Positions 1 to 7,739 are shown, numbered from the stretch's first letter. The stretch is 12,594 nt of DNA from Anaerolineales bacterium UBA6668 (GCA_002455215.1 DKKK01000212.1:1386-13979); one strand, 5' to 3'. Numbers and translations are program-made. Notes: generated from the letters alone by a model not told the origin.

Positions 1-255
1 CAAACAAGGCTGAGCAGTTACGATTTTTATACATTTTGAGTATGTAATAAGTGTATAGGAAGCAAATACTAATAAATTCGCTTAAATTTTGTGAAGTATG
101 GCAAAAAAGACCCGAAAATTCTTGTATATGTTGCACATGGCAGTTTCCCAAAAGTTTTATACAATATAACCAATCCTTTCCTCCTTTTCTGTGCTGAGTG
201 TGACGATTTGGAAAAATACAAGAACTCGTACCAAATAATCTAACGAAGCGAAGAG
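1..255. other. Gene-free AT-rich stretch at the window edge
   Basis: I see no coding region, tRNA or repeat of the family found elsewhere in the window. The stretch is clearly richer in A and T than the genes beside it. A TTGCAC at 131-136 followed by AT-rich sequence (TTTTAT at 155-160, 18-base spacer) could be a weak plus-strand promoter reading into the hairpin at 256-335. The match is poor and I do not call it. It may be the flank of a gene lying outside the window. Confidence 0.4.
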
Positions 256-335
256 AAGAGCCGAACCAGCGTGTCAACCCTATGCGGGGGCTGAAGGTTG
301 ACAAAAAACGTGAAGTCGGCTCTTTTTCTTTTTAA
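256..335 (+). terminator. Long hairpin with T-rich tail (terminator or end of a small RNA)
   Basis: Outer arms AAGAGCCGA (256-264) and TCGGCTCTT (316-324) pair perfectly. Inside them GTCAACC (273-279) pairs with GGTTGAC (296-302), and CGT (270-272) can extend the inner helix to ACG (308-310) if five A residues bulge out. The plus strand continues as a T-rich tract (321-333), the layout of a rho-independent terminator. At about 69 bases the structure is longer than most terminators, so it could also be the 3' end of a small structured RNA. On the minus strand it lies just after the metallophosphoesterase stop codon, but the T-run on that side is poor. Confidence 0.5.
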
Positions 336-347
336 TTTAACTCAGAG

Positions 348-1202
348 TTAAGCACTGACCACAATTTCCACCACTTCGCTTGGCGCATTCCACCGTATGG
401 GCAGTGCGGCATAGCCCACCCCACTGCTGACAATCAGCTTTGCATTCTGCAAATGAAAACATCCATAGGGGTATTTCCGATTGTATTTTCCTGCTGGCAA
501 TAAAATGGGGCGGTAGTTGGGTAAGGCAATTTGCCCGGCATGGGTGTGCCCTGCCAACGCCAGATGCCATTCTTGCCCTGACAGGGCGTGTAGCCCTTCG
601 GGAGAGTGCATCAATACAATGCGGAAGCCTCCCGCAAGTGGGAAAGTCCTGGCAAAGTCGGGTTGGGCTGAAGTGGGAACATCCATTCCCCCCACCACAA
701 TACCTGTAAAAGGGGCAGGCAGTGCTTGACTTGCGTTACACAACACAACAAAACCAGCCGCGTGCAAAGCGTTTCGCACTTCAGTTTCATCTGCCCACAG
801 GTCGTGATTGCCCAACACGGCAAATTTGCCCAGCCGAGCGGGAATCTGCGCCAAAGTTGGCACCCATTCCCACAAGCGTTTGGCATCTCCCAATACATAA
901 TCGCCACCCAACAGGCAAATATCTGCCGATAGCTCGGTCAACATCTGGCAAGTGCGGGCAATTAGGCTGTGATGGGTGCTTGGGCCACAATGCAGGTCAG
1001 TTGCAAAGGCTATCCGTAGGGGATGTTGCGCAGTGAAAGCGGGGTGGGTAATGTGATGGCGCACCAGCAATAGCTGGCGCTGTTGCCGTAGGGTATGGGC
1101 GAGCTTGGCGGGGAAGTCGAAAACCGCCAAACGCACAAAAACACGTTCAACTGCCCATTTGAGTAGGGAAAGGTCGCAGGCGCGAGTAGGAAAGGGGGAC
1201 AT
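348..1202 (-). CDS. Metallophosphoesterase (calcineurin-like, YkuE-type)
   Basis: This 284-residue protein has the full set of calcineurin-like phosphoesterase motifs. They are D69-x-H71 (ATDLH), GGD at 99-101, GNHD at 131-134, H199 in LMHSPEG, and GHTHAGQ at 218-224. Together these bind a two-metal centre that hydrolyses phosphate esters; the natural substrate cannot be read from the sequence. The GHTHxGQ ending and overall length resemble the YkuE group, some members of which act on lipid or cell-surface phosphoesters. The N-terminal 60 residues are basic and moderately hydrophobic, with no clear signal peptide. The ATG at 1202 has no obvious Shine-Dalgarno sequence. A TATATA on the minus strand (1216-1221) lies 13 bases before it, so the transcript leader would be very short. 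No partner gene is adjacent: it stands alone, with an intergenic repeat upstream. Confidence 0.9.
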   Translation of the reverse strand: MSPFPTRACDLSLLKWAVERVFVRLAVFDFPAKLAHTLRQQRQLLLVRHHITHPAFTAQHPLRIAFATDLHCGPSTHHSLIARTCQMLTELSADICLLGGDYVLGDAKRLWEWVPTLAQIPARLGKFAVLGNHDLWADETEVRNALHAAGFVVLCNASQALPAPFTGIVVGGMDVPTSAQPDFARTFPLAGGFRIVLMHSPEGLHALSGQEWHLALAGHTHAGQIALPNYRPILLPAGKYNRKYPYGCFHLQNAKLIVSSGVGYAALPIRWNAPSEVVEIVVSA

Positions 1203-1261
1203 AAGTGCAGTGTGTTATATAGGGTAGGTTTGTTATTGCCTAAGCGGTGCAGAATACAGCA

Positions 1262-1343
1262 TATATTCGACAGGTGTCAGAGCCACGCTTGTGTTTAAGG
1301 ATAAAAGCGCAGTTTTTGTCCGTGTCGAATATAGTATTCGACA
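1262..1343. repeat. Intergenic palindromic element, copy A
   Basis: The left end reads TATATTCGACAGGTG (1262-1276), which lacks two bases of the window consensus. The right half (1303-1333) is the reverse complement of the consensus half-unit: AAAAGCGCAGTTTT, then GTCCGTGTCGAATATA. The right edge also forms a perfect 9-base inverted repeat, TGTCGAATA (1323-1331) and TATTCGACA (1335-1343), around a 3-base centre. It lies between the metallophosphoesterase start and the tRNA promoter. Confidence 0.75.
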
Positions 1344-1428
1344 GTTTAGTAGAAGTGACAAGCACTTGAGTGTATAACCGGCACATCTGCACATCGCGCT
1401 CATGCTGATTGGAAAAACGGTTTTGACC

Positions 1429-1457
1429 TTGCCGAGTATCGGCGTTTGTAGTACAAT
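1429..1457 (+). promoter_or_regulatory. Putative sigma-70 promoter of tRNA-Leu
   Basis: TTGCCG (1429-1434) and TACAAT (1452-1457) are separated by 17 bases. The predicted transcription start near 1464 is a few bases before the mature tRNA end at 1471. A closer -35 match, TTGACC at 1423-1428, lies too far away (23-base spacer). Confidence 0.5.
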
Positions 1458-1470
1458 ACCTTCGTGTAAT

Positions 1471-1555
1471 GCGGAAGTGGCGGAATTGGCAGACGCGCTA
1501 CGTTCAGGGCGTAGTTCTTAACCGAGTGTGGGTTCGACTCCCACCTTCCGCACCA
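1471..1555 (+). tRNA. tRNA-Leu (anticodon CAG)
   Basis: An 85-base tRNA folds completely. The acceptor arms are GCGGAAG (1471-1477) and CTTCCGC (1545-1551). The anticodon stem CTACG/CGTAG (1498-1502, 1510-1514) closes the 7-base loop TTCAGGG with CAG at 1505-1507. The T arm is GTGGG, TTCGACT, CCCAC (1528-1544). The 13-base variable region (1515-1527) is longer than in class I tRNAs, as expected for leucine. The CCA end is encoded (1553-1555). It decodes CUG. Confidence 0.96.
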
Positions 1556-1557
1556 AC

Positions 1558-1590
1558 AAAAATCCCCCAGTAAATGCTGGGGGATTTTGC
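1558..1590. terminator. Bidirectional terminator between tRNA-Leu and the aldehyde dehydrogenase gene
   Basis: A perfect 10-base stem AATCCCCCAG (1561-1570) and CTGGGGGATT (1577-1586) encloses a 6-base loop. A and T runs flank it on both sides, so it can end the tRNA transcript on the plus strand and the aldehyde dehydrogenase transcript on the minus strand. Confidence 0.88.
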
Positions 1591-1612
1591 TTTGTTTGAA
1601 TATTTCGCAAGG

Positions 1613-3205
1613 TTATTTCACAAATGAGTGGCTTTGTTCGCGCAGATATTGTTGTAAGTAATAGTGACTCCCTGCCGCTTTATTGGTTCCGGTACTGCCT
1701 TTCCAACCACCAAATGCCTGATAGCCGGGCCACGCCCCCGTCGTTGCACCAGCGGCGCGATTGATGTATAAAACGCCTGCTTCAATGTTGTCGGTGAACC
1801 ATTGCACTTCTTGCGGGTCTTCGCTGAAAAAACCAGCTGTCAAGCCCAAATCCACCTGATTGGCGCGGCGCATGGCATCTGCGTTATCGGTAAACTCGCC
1901 CACGACCAGCACAGGCGCAAATAGTTCGGTTGTCCAAATATAGTGGTCGCTGGGCAAACCATCTATAATGGTGGGGCTAACAAACCAGCCCGCCCTGTCC
2001 AACGTCTTGCCACCGGTTAGTGTTTTTCCACCGGCGGCTTGTGCACCGGTCACTGCACGCTCAAACCGTTCATAGGCGGCTTGGTTGATAATCGGACCCA
2101 TGTAGGTTTCGCGGATAGTCGGGTCGCCCACCACCAATTTCTCGGTAATTTCTACCAAGCGTTGTAAAAATGCCGCTTTGACGGACGAATGGACAAACAC
2201 ACGTGAGCAAGCGGAACACTTTTGCCCCGTCAAGCCAAAGGCAGAGCGTGCGACACCCCAAGCGGCTTTCTCGATGTCGGCTTTTGCGGTGATGATGGCG
2301 GGATTCTTGCCACCCATCTCGGCAATTACTGGGCGCACATATGCCCCGCCCGGTGCAAAATTGCGTAGGATACTCATCCCTACTGCATAGCTACCGGTGA
2401 AGGTAAGCCCAGCCACAGCGGGGTGTGCCACAATTGCCTTGCCGGGTTCGTCATGCCCACTGATCATGTTGTAAACGCCTGCGGGCAAGCCGGCATCGGC
2501 AAAACATTCTGCCAGTAAGTAGGTGGAATAGGGCGCTTCGGGGGCGGGTTTGTGAACTACGGTGTTACCGGCAATCAATGCCGCACCTGCCGGACCCCCG
2601 CTTAACGCCGCAGGGTAATTAAAGGGTGAAATTACCCCCCACACGCCGTAGGGTTTGAGTACGCTCAAATTTTCGTTGCGTTCACTTTCATTTGCCATCG
2701 GTTTGGCAAAGCCGTTATTGGCTTCCATCGCATCGGCACAGTAGCGAATCAAATCTGCAGTTTCTTCCACTTCGCCGATGGCTTCCAAGCGGTTCTTGCC
2801 CACTTCTAAAGTGACAACTGCACTGATGTAGAACAGTCGCTCGCTAATCAAATCAGCCACCTTGCGAAGCAATCGCACCCGTTCCTGCCACGGGGTCGCC
2901 TTCCAAGCCGGATAAGCGGCTTTTGCCGCCGCCACTGCCGCCTGCACATCGCTGGCTGTTCCTTCGGCAAAATGCCCGACTAGCAGGCTGGTATCAATCG
3001 GGCTGTGTTTGGCAAATGTGCTTGCAAATGTGCTTGCAAATGTGCTTGCGCTGGCTTGCCATTTCCCGTTGATATACAAAGGGTAGGTGTTGCCAAAATT
3101 AGCCTTCGCAGTCGCCACATCTTCATCAAAATATTGGTGAAGCAAGGGGTCTGGCGAACTAAGGGTGCTGTAGGTAACTCGAATGCGTTTTCTTTCTGAT
3201 GTCAT
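1613..3205 (-). CDS. NAD(P)-dependent aldehyde dehydrogenase, pyrroline-5-carboxylate dehydrogenase-like
   Basis: From the ATG at 3205 the protein is 530 residues. It is a complete ALDH-superfamily enzyme that oxidises an aldehyde to a carboxylate. The oxyanion-hole Asn lies in PFNYP (N196), the general-base Glu in EMGGKNP (E296) and the nucleophile in GQKCSACSR (C330). An NAD-binding segment around KPAPEAP and the C-terminal AFGGWKGSTGTNK complete the fold. The segments FGNTYPLYINGKW and FGGxKxSxTN resemble bacterial 1-pyrroline-5-carboxylate dehydrogenases (proline catabolism), but the true substrate is uncertain. An in-frame TTG at 3217 would add four residues but sits inside the Shine-Dalgarno GGAGG that precedes the ATG by five bases, so the ATG is preferred. 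Residues 53-64 are three exact copies of ASTF. The iclR-type gene upstream ends 37 bases away on the same strand, so the two are probably one operon. Confidence 0.88.
   Translation of the reverse strand: MTSERKRIRVTYSTLSSPDPLLHQYFDEDVATAKANFGNTYPLYINGKWQASASTFASTFASTFAKHSPIDTSLLVGHFAEGTASDVQAAVAAAKAAYPAWKATPWQERVRLLRKVADLISERLFYISAVVTLEVGKNRLEAIGEVEETADLIRYCADAMEANNGFAKPMANESERNENLSVLKPYGVWGVISPFNYPAALSGGPAGAALIAGNTVVHKPAPEAPYSTYLLAECFADAGLPAGVYNMISGHDEPGKAIVAHPAVAGLTFTGSYAVGMSILRNFAPGGAYVRPVIAEMGGKNPAIITAKADIEKAAWGVARSAFGLTGQKCSACSRVFVHSSVKAAFLQRLVEITEKLVVGDPTIRETYMGPIINQAAYERFERAVTGAQAAGGKTLTGGKTLDRAGWFVSPTIIDGLPSDHYIWTTELFAPVLVVGEFTDNADAMRRANQVDLGLTAGFFSEDPQEVQWFTDNIEAGVLYINRAAGATTGAWPGYQAFGGWKGSTGTNKAAGSHYYLQQYLREQSHSFVK
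3012..3047. repeat. 12-base tandem repeat, three exact copies, inside the aldehyde dehydrogenase gene
   Basis: The plus-strand unit GCAAATGTGCTT occurs three times without a mismatch (3012-3023, 3024-3035, 3036-3047) and runs two bases into a fourth. It is in frame and encodes repeated Ala-Ser-Thr-Phe near the N-terminus, just after the conserved INGKW segment. Exact identity at the DNA level suggests recent slippage. Confidence 0.95.
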
Positions 3206-3242
3206 GGTTTCCTCCAAATTTGGAATAAAAGGGTGGGGCTTT

Positions 3243-4046
3243 TTAACGAAAACCCAATTGGCGGGAAATGTTGCCAGCGGCGTGTAGGAGCATGGTTTGC
3301 AAGGTGGTTAGTTGTTCGGTGGTCAGGCGTGCCGAAGGTCCCCCTAAGCTGATTGCGGCGACTGCAAGCCCTTGATGATTGCGCACCGGAGCGGCAATTT
3401 CGGTTAAACCATCTTCCAGTTCATTGCGGGCGAGAGCAAAGCCTTGCTTGGCTACTTTTGCCAGTTCCGCTAGCAAGGCGCTACGGGTGGAAATTGTAAA
3501 ATGGGTCAACGGGGGGAGTTGTTCGGGCAATAGTTGGCACAGTTGGCTTTCAGATAGTTCTGCCAAAAGTACTTTGCCAGTCGAAGTTGCGTAGGCGGGC
3601 CAAATATTCCCGATGGAGGTATTCAGTTTTTTTTGATGGTGTCCTTTGATTTCATCTACGATTAGTGTACTGGCATTTTCCAATTGTTCTAACGATGCCA
3701 TTTCGCCGCTTTGCTCTGCCAGCCATTGCAACATTGGGCGACTGACCGAGCGCAACGGGTTGGCACGCACCGCCCGTGCTCCGAGTACGATGAGTTCGGG
3801 TCCCAAGCGGTATTGCTCGGTATTGGGGTTGTAAGCCACCAATCCTGCTTGTTGAAGCTCTGCCAATAAACGGTAGACGGTGGTGCGATTTAATCCACTC
3901 GCCTTGACCAATTCGGAGATGGCTAACTCAGGGCGAGAATCGGTAAAGATGGAGAGTAAGCGTATCGCTCGCGAAACTGCCTGAGTTCCACCATAGGGAT
4001 GACTTTGCGAATCTTCGGGGGTAAGTGTGGAGATTTCCGGATACAT
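3243..4046 (-). CDS. IclR-family transcriptional regulator
   Basis: This is a 267-residue protein from the ATG at 4046. An N-terminal winged helix-turn-helix (ELVKASGLNRTTVYRLLAEL, then a wing ending in EQYRLGPELI) is followed by the IclR effector-binding domain. That domain shows the typical STGKVLLAEL, the ALARNELEDGLTEIAAPVR segment and a final AAISLGGPSARL. The usual family length is 240-280. A longer reading from a GTG at 4079 adds eleven residues. I prefer the ATG because the GTG lies in a palindromic sequence that looks like the regulator's own binding site, though neither start has a strong Shine-Dalgarno. IclR regulators are mostly repressors or activators of catabolic genes and sense a small molecule. 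The downstream aldehyde dehydrogenase is the obvious target. Confidence 0.88.
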   Translation of the reverse strand: MYPEISTLTPEDSQSHPYGGTQAVSRAIRLLSIFTDSRPELAISELVKASGLNRTTVYRLLAELQQAGLVAYNPNTEQYRLGPELIVLGARAVRANPLRSVSRPMLQWLAEQSGEMASLEQLENASTLIVDEIKGHHQKKLNTSIGNIWPAYATSTGKVLLAELSESQLCQLLPEQLPPLTHFTISTRSALLAELAKVAKQGFALARNELEDGLTEIAAPVRNHQGLAVAAISLGGPSARLTTEQLTTLQTMLLHAAGNISRQLGFR

Positions 4047-4063
4047 AGGATGTTGCTGATTTT

Positions 4064-4100
4064 TGAACAATCTGTTCACAATCAGAACAAAGCAATTTTA
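4064..4100 (-). promoter_or_regulatory. Palindromic operator candidate and -10 region ahead of the iclR-aldehyde dehydrogenase operon
   Basis: TGAACA (4064-4069) and TGTTCA (4073-4078) form a perfect inverted repeat with a 3-base centre. TGTTC (4073-4077) also pairs with GAACA (4085-4089) across 7 bases, giving overlapping dyads. On the minus strand a TAAAAT (4095-4100) could be a -10 box, which would put transcription start inside the dyads. IclR-type proteins commonly bind such short palindromes over their own promoter. No good -35 is seen. The link to this regulator is inference. Confidence 0.42.
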
Positions 4101-4358
4101 CCTGAAATGGCGAAAAAAGGGAACTATTTAGAACAAGGGAGTGTTTTTATCGCAAACGCGTGCGCCGCAAGTGCTAGTGATGAGCAATCCGCTCTTTTGA
4201 CAGGAAACCCAAACTATCATTCATCACCGACACTTATTCTATATTCAACCCAGGTCGAATACACCGGTGCTTGAGCTGGATGCAAATATCCGCAATTCTC
4301 ACCCGCGCTTAGTATCGATTCTTCAGCATTTATCACTCACTGGTAATCAATCCCATAG
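4101..4358. other. Divergent intergenic region between iclR and dnaN
   Basis: No open frame here has convincing codon use or a ribosome binding site. A TTGACA at 4197-4202 is an isolated -35-like match without a partner at the right distance. The only structured element seen is repeat copy B at 4240-4269. I found no cluster of DnaA boxes, so despite the nearby dnaN this does not look like a replication origin. Confidence 0.5.
4240..4269. repeat. Intergenic palindromic element, degenerate copy B
   Basis: TATATTCAACCCAGGT (4240-4255) matches the consensus left end TATATTCGRCACAGGT with a few changes. TCGAATACACCGGTG follows directly and resembles the junction of the other copies. The hairpin arms are missing, so this is probably a decayed or partial copy. 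Confidence 0.45.
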
Positions 4359-4364
4359 TATAAT
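4359..4364 (+). promoter_or_regulatory. Possible -10 box for dnaN
   Basis: A perfect TATAAT lies 138 bases before the dnaN start. No good -35 hexamer is found at 16-18 bases. If it is used, repeat copy C (4371-4458) would be transcribed as part of the dnaN leader. Confidence 0.3.
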
Positions 4365-4370
4365 TACCTG

Positions 4371-4458
4371 CGGTACGCATGAAAATTGCTTTTCCCATTA
4401 AGCAAACACGTGATGCGATATTCGACACACATGCCGAATATCAGGCGTGCCGAAGATA
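4371..4458. repeat. Intergenic palindromic element, copy C
   Basis: GAAAATTGCTTTTCCC (4380-4395) corresponds to the inner arm of the consensus half-unit. The right part carries the dyad GATATTCG (4417-4424) and CGAATATC (4435-4442), followed by GGCGTGCCGAAGATA. The right part lines up base for base with the end of copy D2 (8073-8114). It sits directly upstream of the dnaN Shine-Dalgarno region. Confidence 0.65.
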
Positions 4459-4502
4459 GCCGTAGAAATTTAAATGAGTGACAAATTGTCTCGGAGAAAG
4501 GT

Positions 4503-5633
4503 ATGAAAGTTTCGTGTTTACAAGAAAATCTAGCAAAGGCGCTCGGCATTGTTGGCAAAGCAGTGGGAGCACGCACTACTCTGCCTATTTTGGCGAATAT
4601 TTTGGTATCTACCGAGAATAATCAGTTGCGGCTCACGGCGACCGACCTAAATCTGGCGATTAGTTGCTGGATTGGGGCAAAGGTTGAACAAGAAGGCGCT
4701 GTGGCTATGCCAGCCCGCACCTTCATTGACTTGGTGAATGCCCTGCCACAGGGTACAGTCTCTCTTGAACTGAATGTACGCACACAAGCGGTCAATATCC
4801 GCTGTGGAAGCTATAACAATGACCTAAAATCACTGGATGCACAAGAATTTCCAATTGTGCCTACTACCGAAGGACAAGATGGCATTGAAATGCCGGTTGA
4901 ACTTCTGCGCAGTTTGATTAGTCACACTGTATTTGCCGCCGCTACCAACGATGCCCGCCCCATTCTAACCGGTGTCGAAGCCCGCATTCGAGATGGGCAG
5001 ATCACCTTCTCTGCCGCCGATGGCTACCGCTTGGCAACCCAAACCGGTCATTTAGGCGCTCCCATCAATCATGTGCCAGCCATCATTCCAGCACGCGCCT
5101 TGCATGAAGTGGCAAGAGTCTCACATGACCCGAATACAACTGCCATGATGGTGCTTTCTGCCAACCGCAGTCAAGCGATGTTCCGCATTGGCAATGTTGA
5201 GTTGGTATCCCAGTTAATAGAAGGTAACTTTCCAGAAGTGGGACAGTTGATTCCCAAAAGCCACCAAACCCGCACGATTGTCAGCACTAGCGAATTGGCA
5301 AATGCCTGCAAAGCGGCCCGCATTTTCGCTCGCGAATCGGCAGGCACTACCCGCCTAAAAATTGTACCCGGCAATGGAGCTACCCCCGGTCAGGTTATGG
5401 TGAGTGCTGTTTCGCAAGAGACAGGCTCTAATGAAACCACCGTTGATGCAAACGTGGAAGGAGTGCCGGTAGAGATTGCCTTTAATGTGCAGTTTTTGCT
5501 AGATATGTTATCTGCTATTGAAACCCCCAATATGGTAATCGAAACCAATGCGGCGAGTACGCCGGGGTTGTTTAAGCCAGCCGGCAAAGATGACTTTTTG
5601 TGTGTTGTTATGCCGATGAATTTGAACCGTTAA
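4503..5633 (+). CDS. dnaN: DNA polymerase III beta subunit (sliding clamp)
   Basis: The 376-residue product has the usual length and the three-domain layout of the bacterial beta clamp, a ring-shaped homodimer that tethers the replicative polymerase to DNA. Family hallmarks are the opening MKVSCLQENLAKAL, TTLPILANILV, LRLTATDLNLAI, the second-domain ARPILTGVEA and ADGYRLA, and the C-terminal MPMNLNR, which matches the usual MPMRL-type end at the hydrophobic partner-binding pocket. The ATG is preceded by a purine-rich GGAGAAAGG (4493-4501), which fixes the start. dnaA, recF and gyrB, its frequent neighbours, are absent. It faces groEL across a shared terminator and is preceded by two copies of the intergenic palindromic element. 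Confidence 0.96.
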   Translation: MKVSCLQENLAKALGIVGKAVGARTTLPILANILVSTENNQLRLTATDLNLAISCWIGAKVEQEGAVAMPARTFIDLVNALPQGTVSLELNVRTQAVNIRCGSYNNDLKSLDAQEFPIVPTTEGQDGIEMPVELLRSLISHTVFAAATNDARPILTGVEARIRDGQITFSAADGYRLATQTGHLGAPINHVPAIIPARALHEVARVSHDPNTTAMMVLSANRSQAMFRIGNVELVSQLIEGNFPEVGQLIPKSHQTRTIVSTSELANACKAARIFARESAGTTRLKIVPGNGATPGQVMVSAVSQETGSNETTVDANVEGVPVEIAFNVQFLLDMLSAIETPNMVIETNAASTPGLFKPAGKDDFLCVVMPMNLNR

Positions 5634-5681
5634 GTTATATTTGGCAAATTTCATACGGGCAGTACGCTTTTTCAGGAAAAT

Positions 5682-5711
5682 AAAACAGCCAGTCGATTGA
5701 CTGGCTGTTTT
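5682..5711. terminator. Bidirectional terminator between dnaN and groEL
   Basis: AAAACAGCCAGTC (5682-5694) and GACTGGCTGTTTT (5699-5711) form a perfect 13-base stem with the 4-base loop GATT. The A and T ends of the arms allow it to end both the plus-strand dnaN transcript and the minus-strand groESL transcript. Confidence 0.93.
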
Positions 5712-5742
5712 GCTTAACCGTTGCGAAAATTCCGAGGTCGGT

Positions 5743-7377
5743 TTAGTATTCAGGCATGGGCGGAGCGGCAGGAGCGGCTTCCTTTTGTGGCACATCGGTG
5801 ATGAGCGCTTCGGTGGTCAAAATCATGTTGGCGATGGATGCGGCATTTTCCAATGCGCCGCGCGTCACCTTGGCAGGGTCCAAAATGCCAGCAGAAATCA
5901 TATCTACATATTCTTCGCTGATCACATCGTAGCCAATGCGGGGGTTCTTCTTTTCGCGGGCAAGGCGGCGCACTTCGTTGATGATGACAGAGCCATCTTG
6001 ACCGGCATTGCCAGCAATCTTGCGGATAGGTGCTTCCAAAGCATTGCGCAAAATCTTCACGCCAGCGTCCATATCTTGGTTGTCCAAGCTGACGCCTTCC
6101 AATGCGCCAATGGCATTGATGAGGGTTACGCCACCACCGGAGACGATGCCTTCTTCCACTGCGGCGCGGGTAGCGCTGAGGGCATCTTCTACACGATGTT
6201 TCTTTTCTTTTAGTTCGACTTCAGTTGCGGCGCCGACACGGATAACAGCAACGCCACCGCTCAACTTGGCAAGGCGTTCTTGCAGTTTTTCACGGTCATA
6301 GTCGCTGGTGCTCTTGGCGATTTCCGCTTTGATTTCTTCGATACGTCCCTTGATACGGTTGGCATCGCCTTGTCCGTCAATGACGGTGGTGTCATCCTTG
6401 GTTGCCACAATTTTGGCGGCGCGACCCAAGTCGGCGATGGTGGTGCTATCCAACTTGCGACCGAGTTCTTCGGTGATGACAGTGCCGCCGGTCAAGATTG
6501 CGATATCTTGCAACATGGCTTTGCGGCGATCCCCGAAACCGGGGGCTTTGATTGCCAAAACGTTCAGCATTCCACGCATCTTGTTCAAGACCAAAGTGGC
6601 TAGGGCTTCGCCATCCACATCTTCGGTGATGATAACCAATTCGCGCTTGCCAATTTGCACCAACTTTTCCAAGATTGGCACAATGTCAGCGGCGGCGCTG
6701 ATTTTCTTGTCGTGAATCAGCACGTAGGCATTTTCAATGATGGCTTCCATGCTTTCGGTGTTGGTGACGAAATAGGGGGAGATGTAACCGCGGTCAAATT
6801 GCATCCCTTCGACATATTCGGTTTCAAATTGCAAGCCCTTGCTTTCTTCAACGGTGATTACGCCGTCCTTGCCCACCTTGTCCATTACATCGGCAATCAA
6901 ATTACCAATTTCTTTGTCGGCGGCGGAGATGGCGGCAACTGATGCAATTTCATCTTTGCTTTCAATCTTTTGGGCGTTGGACTTAATCCAATCAACCACT
7001 TTTTCTACACCGACTTCAATACCACGCTTAATCAACATGGGGTTGGAACCGGCGGCGACCATTTTCAAGCCTTCGTTAACAATCGCTTGAGCCAAAACGG
7101 TGGAGGTAGTCGTACCGTCACCCGCGATGTCGTTGGTCTTCGATGCGGCTTGTGCCAGCAACTGGGCGCCCATGTTTTCAAATGGGTCTTCCAATTCGAT
7201 TTCTTTGGCAACTGTGACGCCATCATGGGTAACAGTTGGGGCGCCAAACTTCTTATCGAGCGCAACGTTGCGCCCTTTGGGTCCGAGGGTGGTGCTGACT
7301 GCGGCGGCGAGTTTGTCTACGCCAGCTTTTAGTTTGCGGCGAGCTTCTTCTGTAAATACGAGTTGTTTTGCGGCCAT
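5743..7377 (-). CDS. groEL: 60 kDa chaperonin GroEL (Cpn60)
   Basis: The 544-residue product is a clear group I chaperonin. It forms the double-ring ATP-driven folding chamber that works with GroES in the cytoplasm. Visible landmarks are [10 protein letters not shown] (29-38), the nucleotide-site HDGVTV with D52, GDGTTT (86-91, containing D87), and the C-terminal equatorial segment ending [14 protein letters not shown]. The C-terminal tail ([15 protein letters not shown]) lacks the Gly-Gly-Met repeats found in many GroELs. The start is the ATG at 7377, preceded on the minus strand by AGGA. It is the second gene of a groES-groEL operon with a 68-base gap, and regulation comes from the CIRCE-flanked promoter upstream of groES. 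Confidence 0.98.
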   Translation of the reverse strand: MAAKQLVFTEEARRKLKAGVDKLAAAVSTTLGPKGRNVALDKKFGAPTVTHDGVTVAKEIELEDPFENMGAQLLAQAASKTNDIAGDGTTTSTVLAQAIVNEGLKMVAAGSNPMLIKRGIEVGVEKVVDWIKSNAQKIESKDEIASVAAISAADKEIGNLIADVMDKVGKDGVITVEESKGLQFETEYVEGMQFDRGYISPYFVTNTESMEAIIENAYVLIHDKKISAAADIVPILEKLVQIGKRELVIITEDVDGEALATLVLNKMRGMLNVLAIKAPGFGDRRKAMLQDIAILTGGTVITEELGRKLDSTTIADLGRAAKIVATKDDTTVIDGQGDANRIKGRIEEIKAEIAKSTSDYDREKLQERLAKLSGGVAVIRVGAATEVELKEKKHRVEDALSATRAAVEEGIVSGGGVTLINAIGALEGVSLDNQDMDAGVKILRNALEAPIRKIAGNAGQDGSVIINEVRRLAREKKNPRIGYDVISEEYVDMISAGILDPAKVTRGALENAASIANMILTTEALITDVPQKEAAPAAPPMPEY

Positions 7378-7445
7378 GGCTAAAAATTCCTTTTCGTTTC
7401 GTTTTGAGTAGGGTTGGGGTGATTGATGCGAAATTCGTTAGCTGT

Positions 7446-7739
7446 TTAACCAACAATTGCTAAAATATCGCTTTCCTTTAGGATGAGCAATTTTTGACCA
7501 TCCACTTTCACTTCAGTGCCAGCATATTTGGCGTACAACACAACATCGCCCACGGCGACATCCATTGCTATACGTTTGCCGTCTTCGTCACGAGCGCCAG
7601 GACCGGCGGCAAGCACTTCACCCTTCATGGGTTTTTCCTTGGCAGTGTCGGGCATGAAAATGCCGCCTGCTGTTACGTCTTCTTGCTCAATTGGTTTTAC
7701 AATCAAGCGTTCACCGAGTGGTTTCAAATTGAGAGCCAT
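7446..7739 (-). CDS. groES: 10 kDa co-chaperonin GroES (Cpn10)
   Basis: At 97 residues it has exactly the usual length. The N-terminal [16 protein letters not shown], the mobile loop [16 protein letters not shown] that docks onto GroEL, the roof segment GARDEDGKR and the final [16 protein letters not shown] are all family hallmarks. It caps the GroEL ring as a heptamer. The minus-strand Shine-Dalgarno GGAGG lies just before the ATG at 7739. It is the first gene of the groESL operon. Confidence 0.98.
   Translation of the reverse strand: MALNLKPLGERLIVKPIEQEDVTAGGIFMPDTAKEKPMKGEVLAAGPGARDEDGKRIAMDVAVGDVVLYAKYAGTEVKVDGQKLLILKESDILAIVG

Noticed and set aside
3206..3217. TTG start adding four residues to the aldehyde dehydrogenase
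   Set aside because: The codon overlaps the GGAGG that serves the ATG at 3205.
4047..4079. GTG start adding eleven residues to the IclR regulator
   Set aside because: It has no Shine-Dalgarno and sits within a palindrome that is better explained as an operator. It remains possible.
3999..4274. Plus-strand 91-codon frame over the iclR start
   Set aside because: It overlaps the conserved regulator and the operator region and ends in repeat copy B. Nothing supports expression.
4080..4502. Replication origin next to dnaN
   Set aside because: There is no DnaA box cluster, no AT-rich unwinding region with repeats, and no dnaA neighbour.
5710..7411. Long plus-strand open frames opposite groEL
   Set aside because: They are antisense shadows of a strongly conserved gene and show no recognisable protein or ribosome site.
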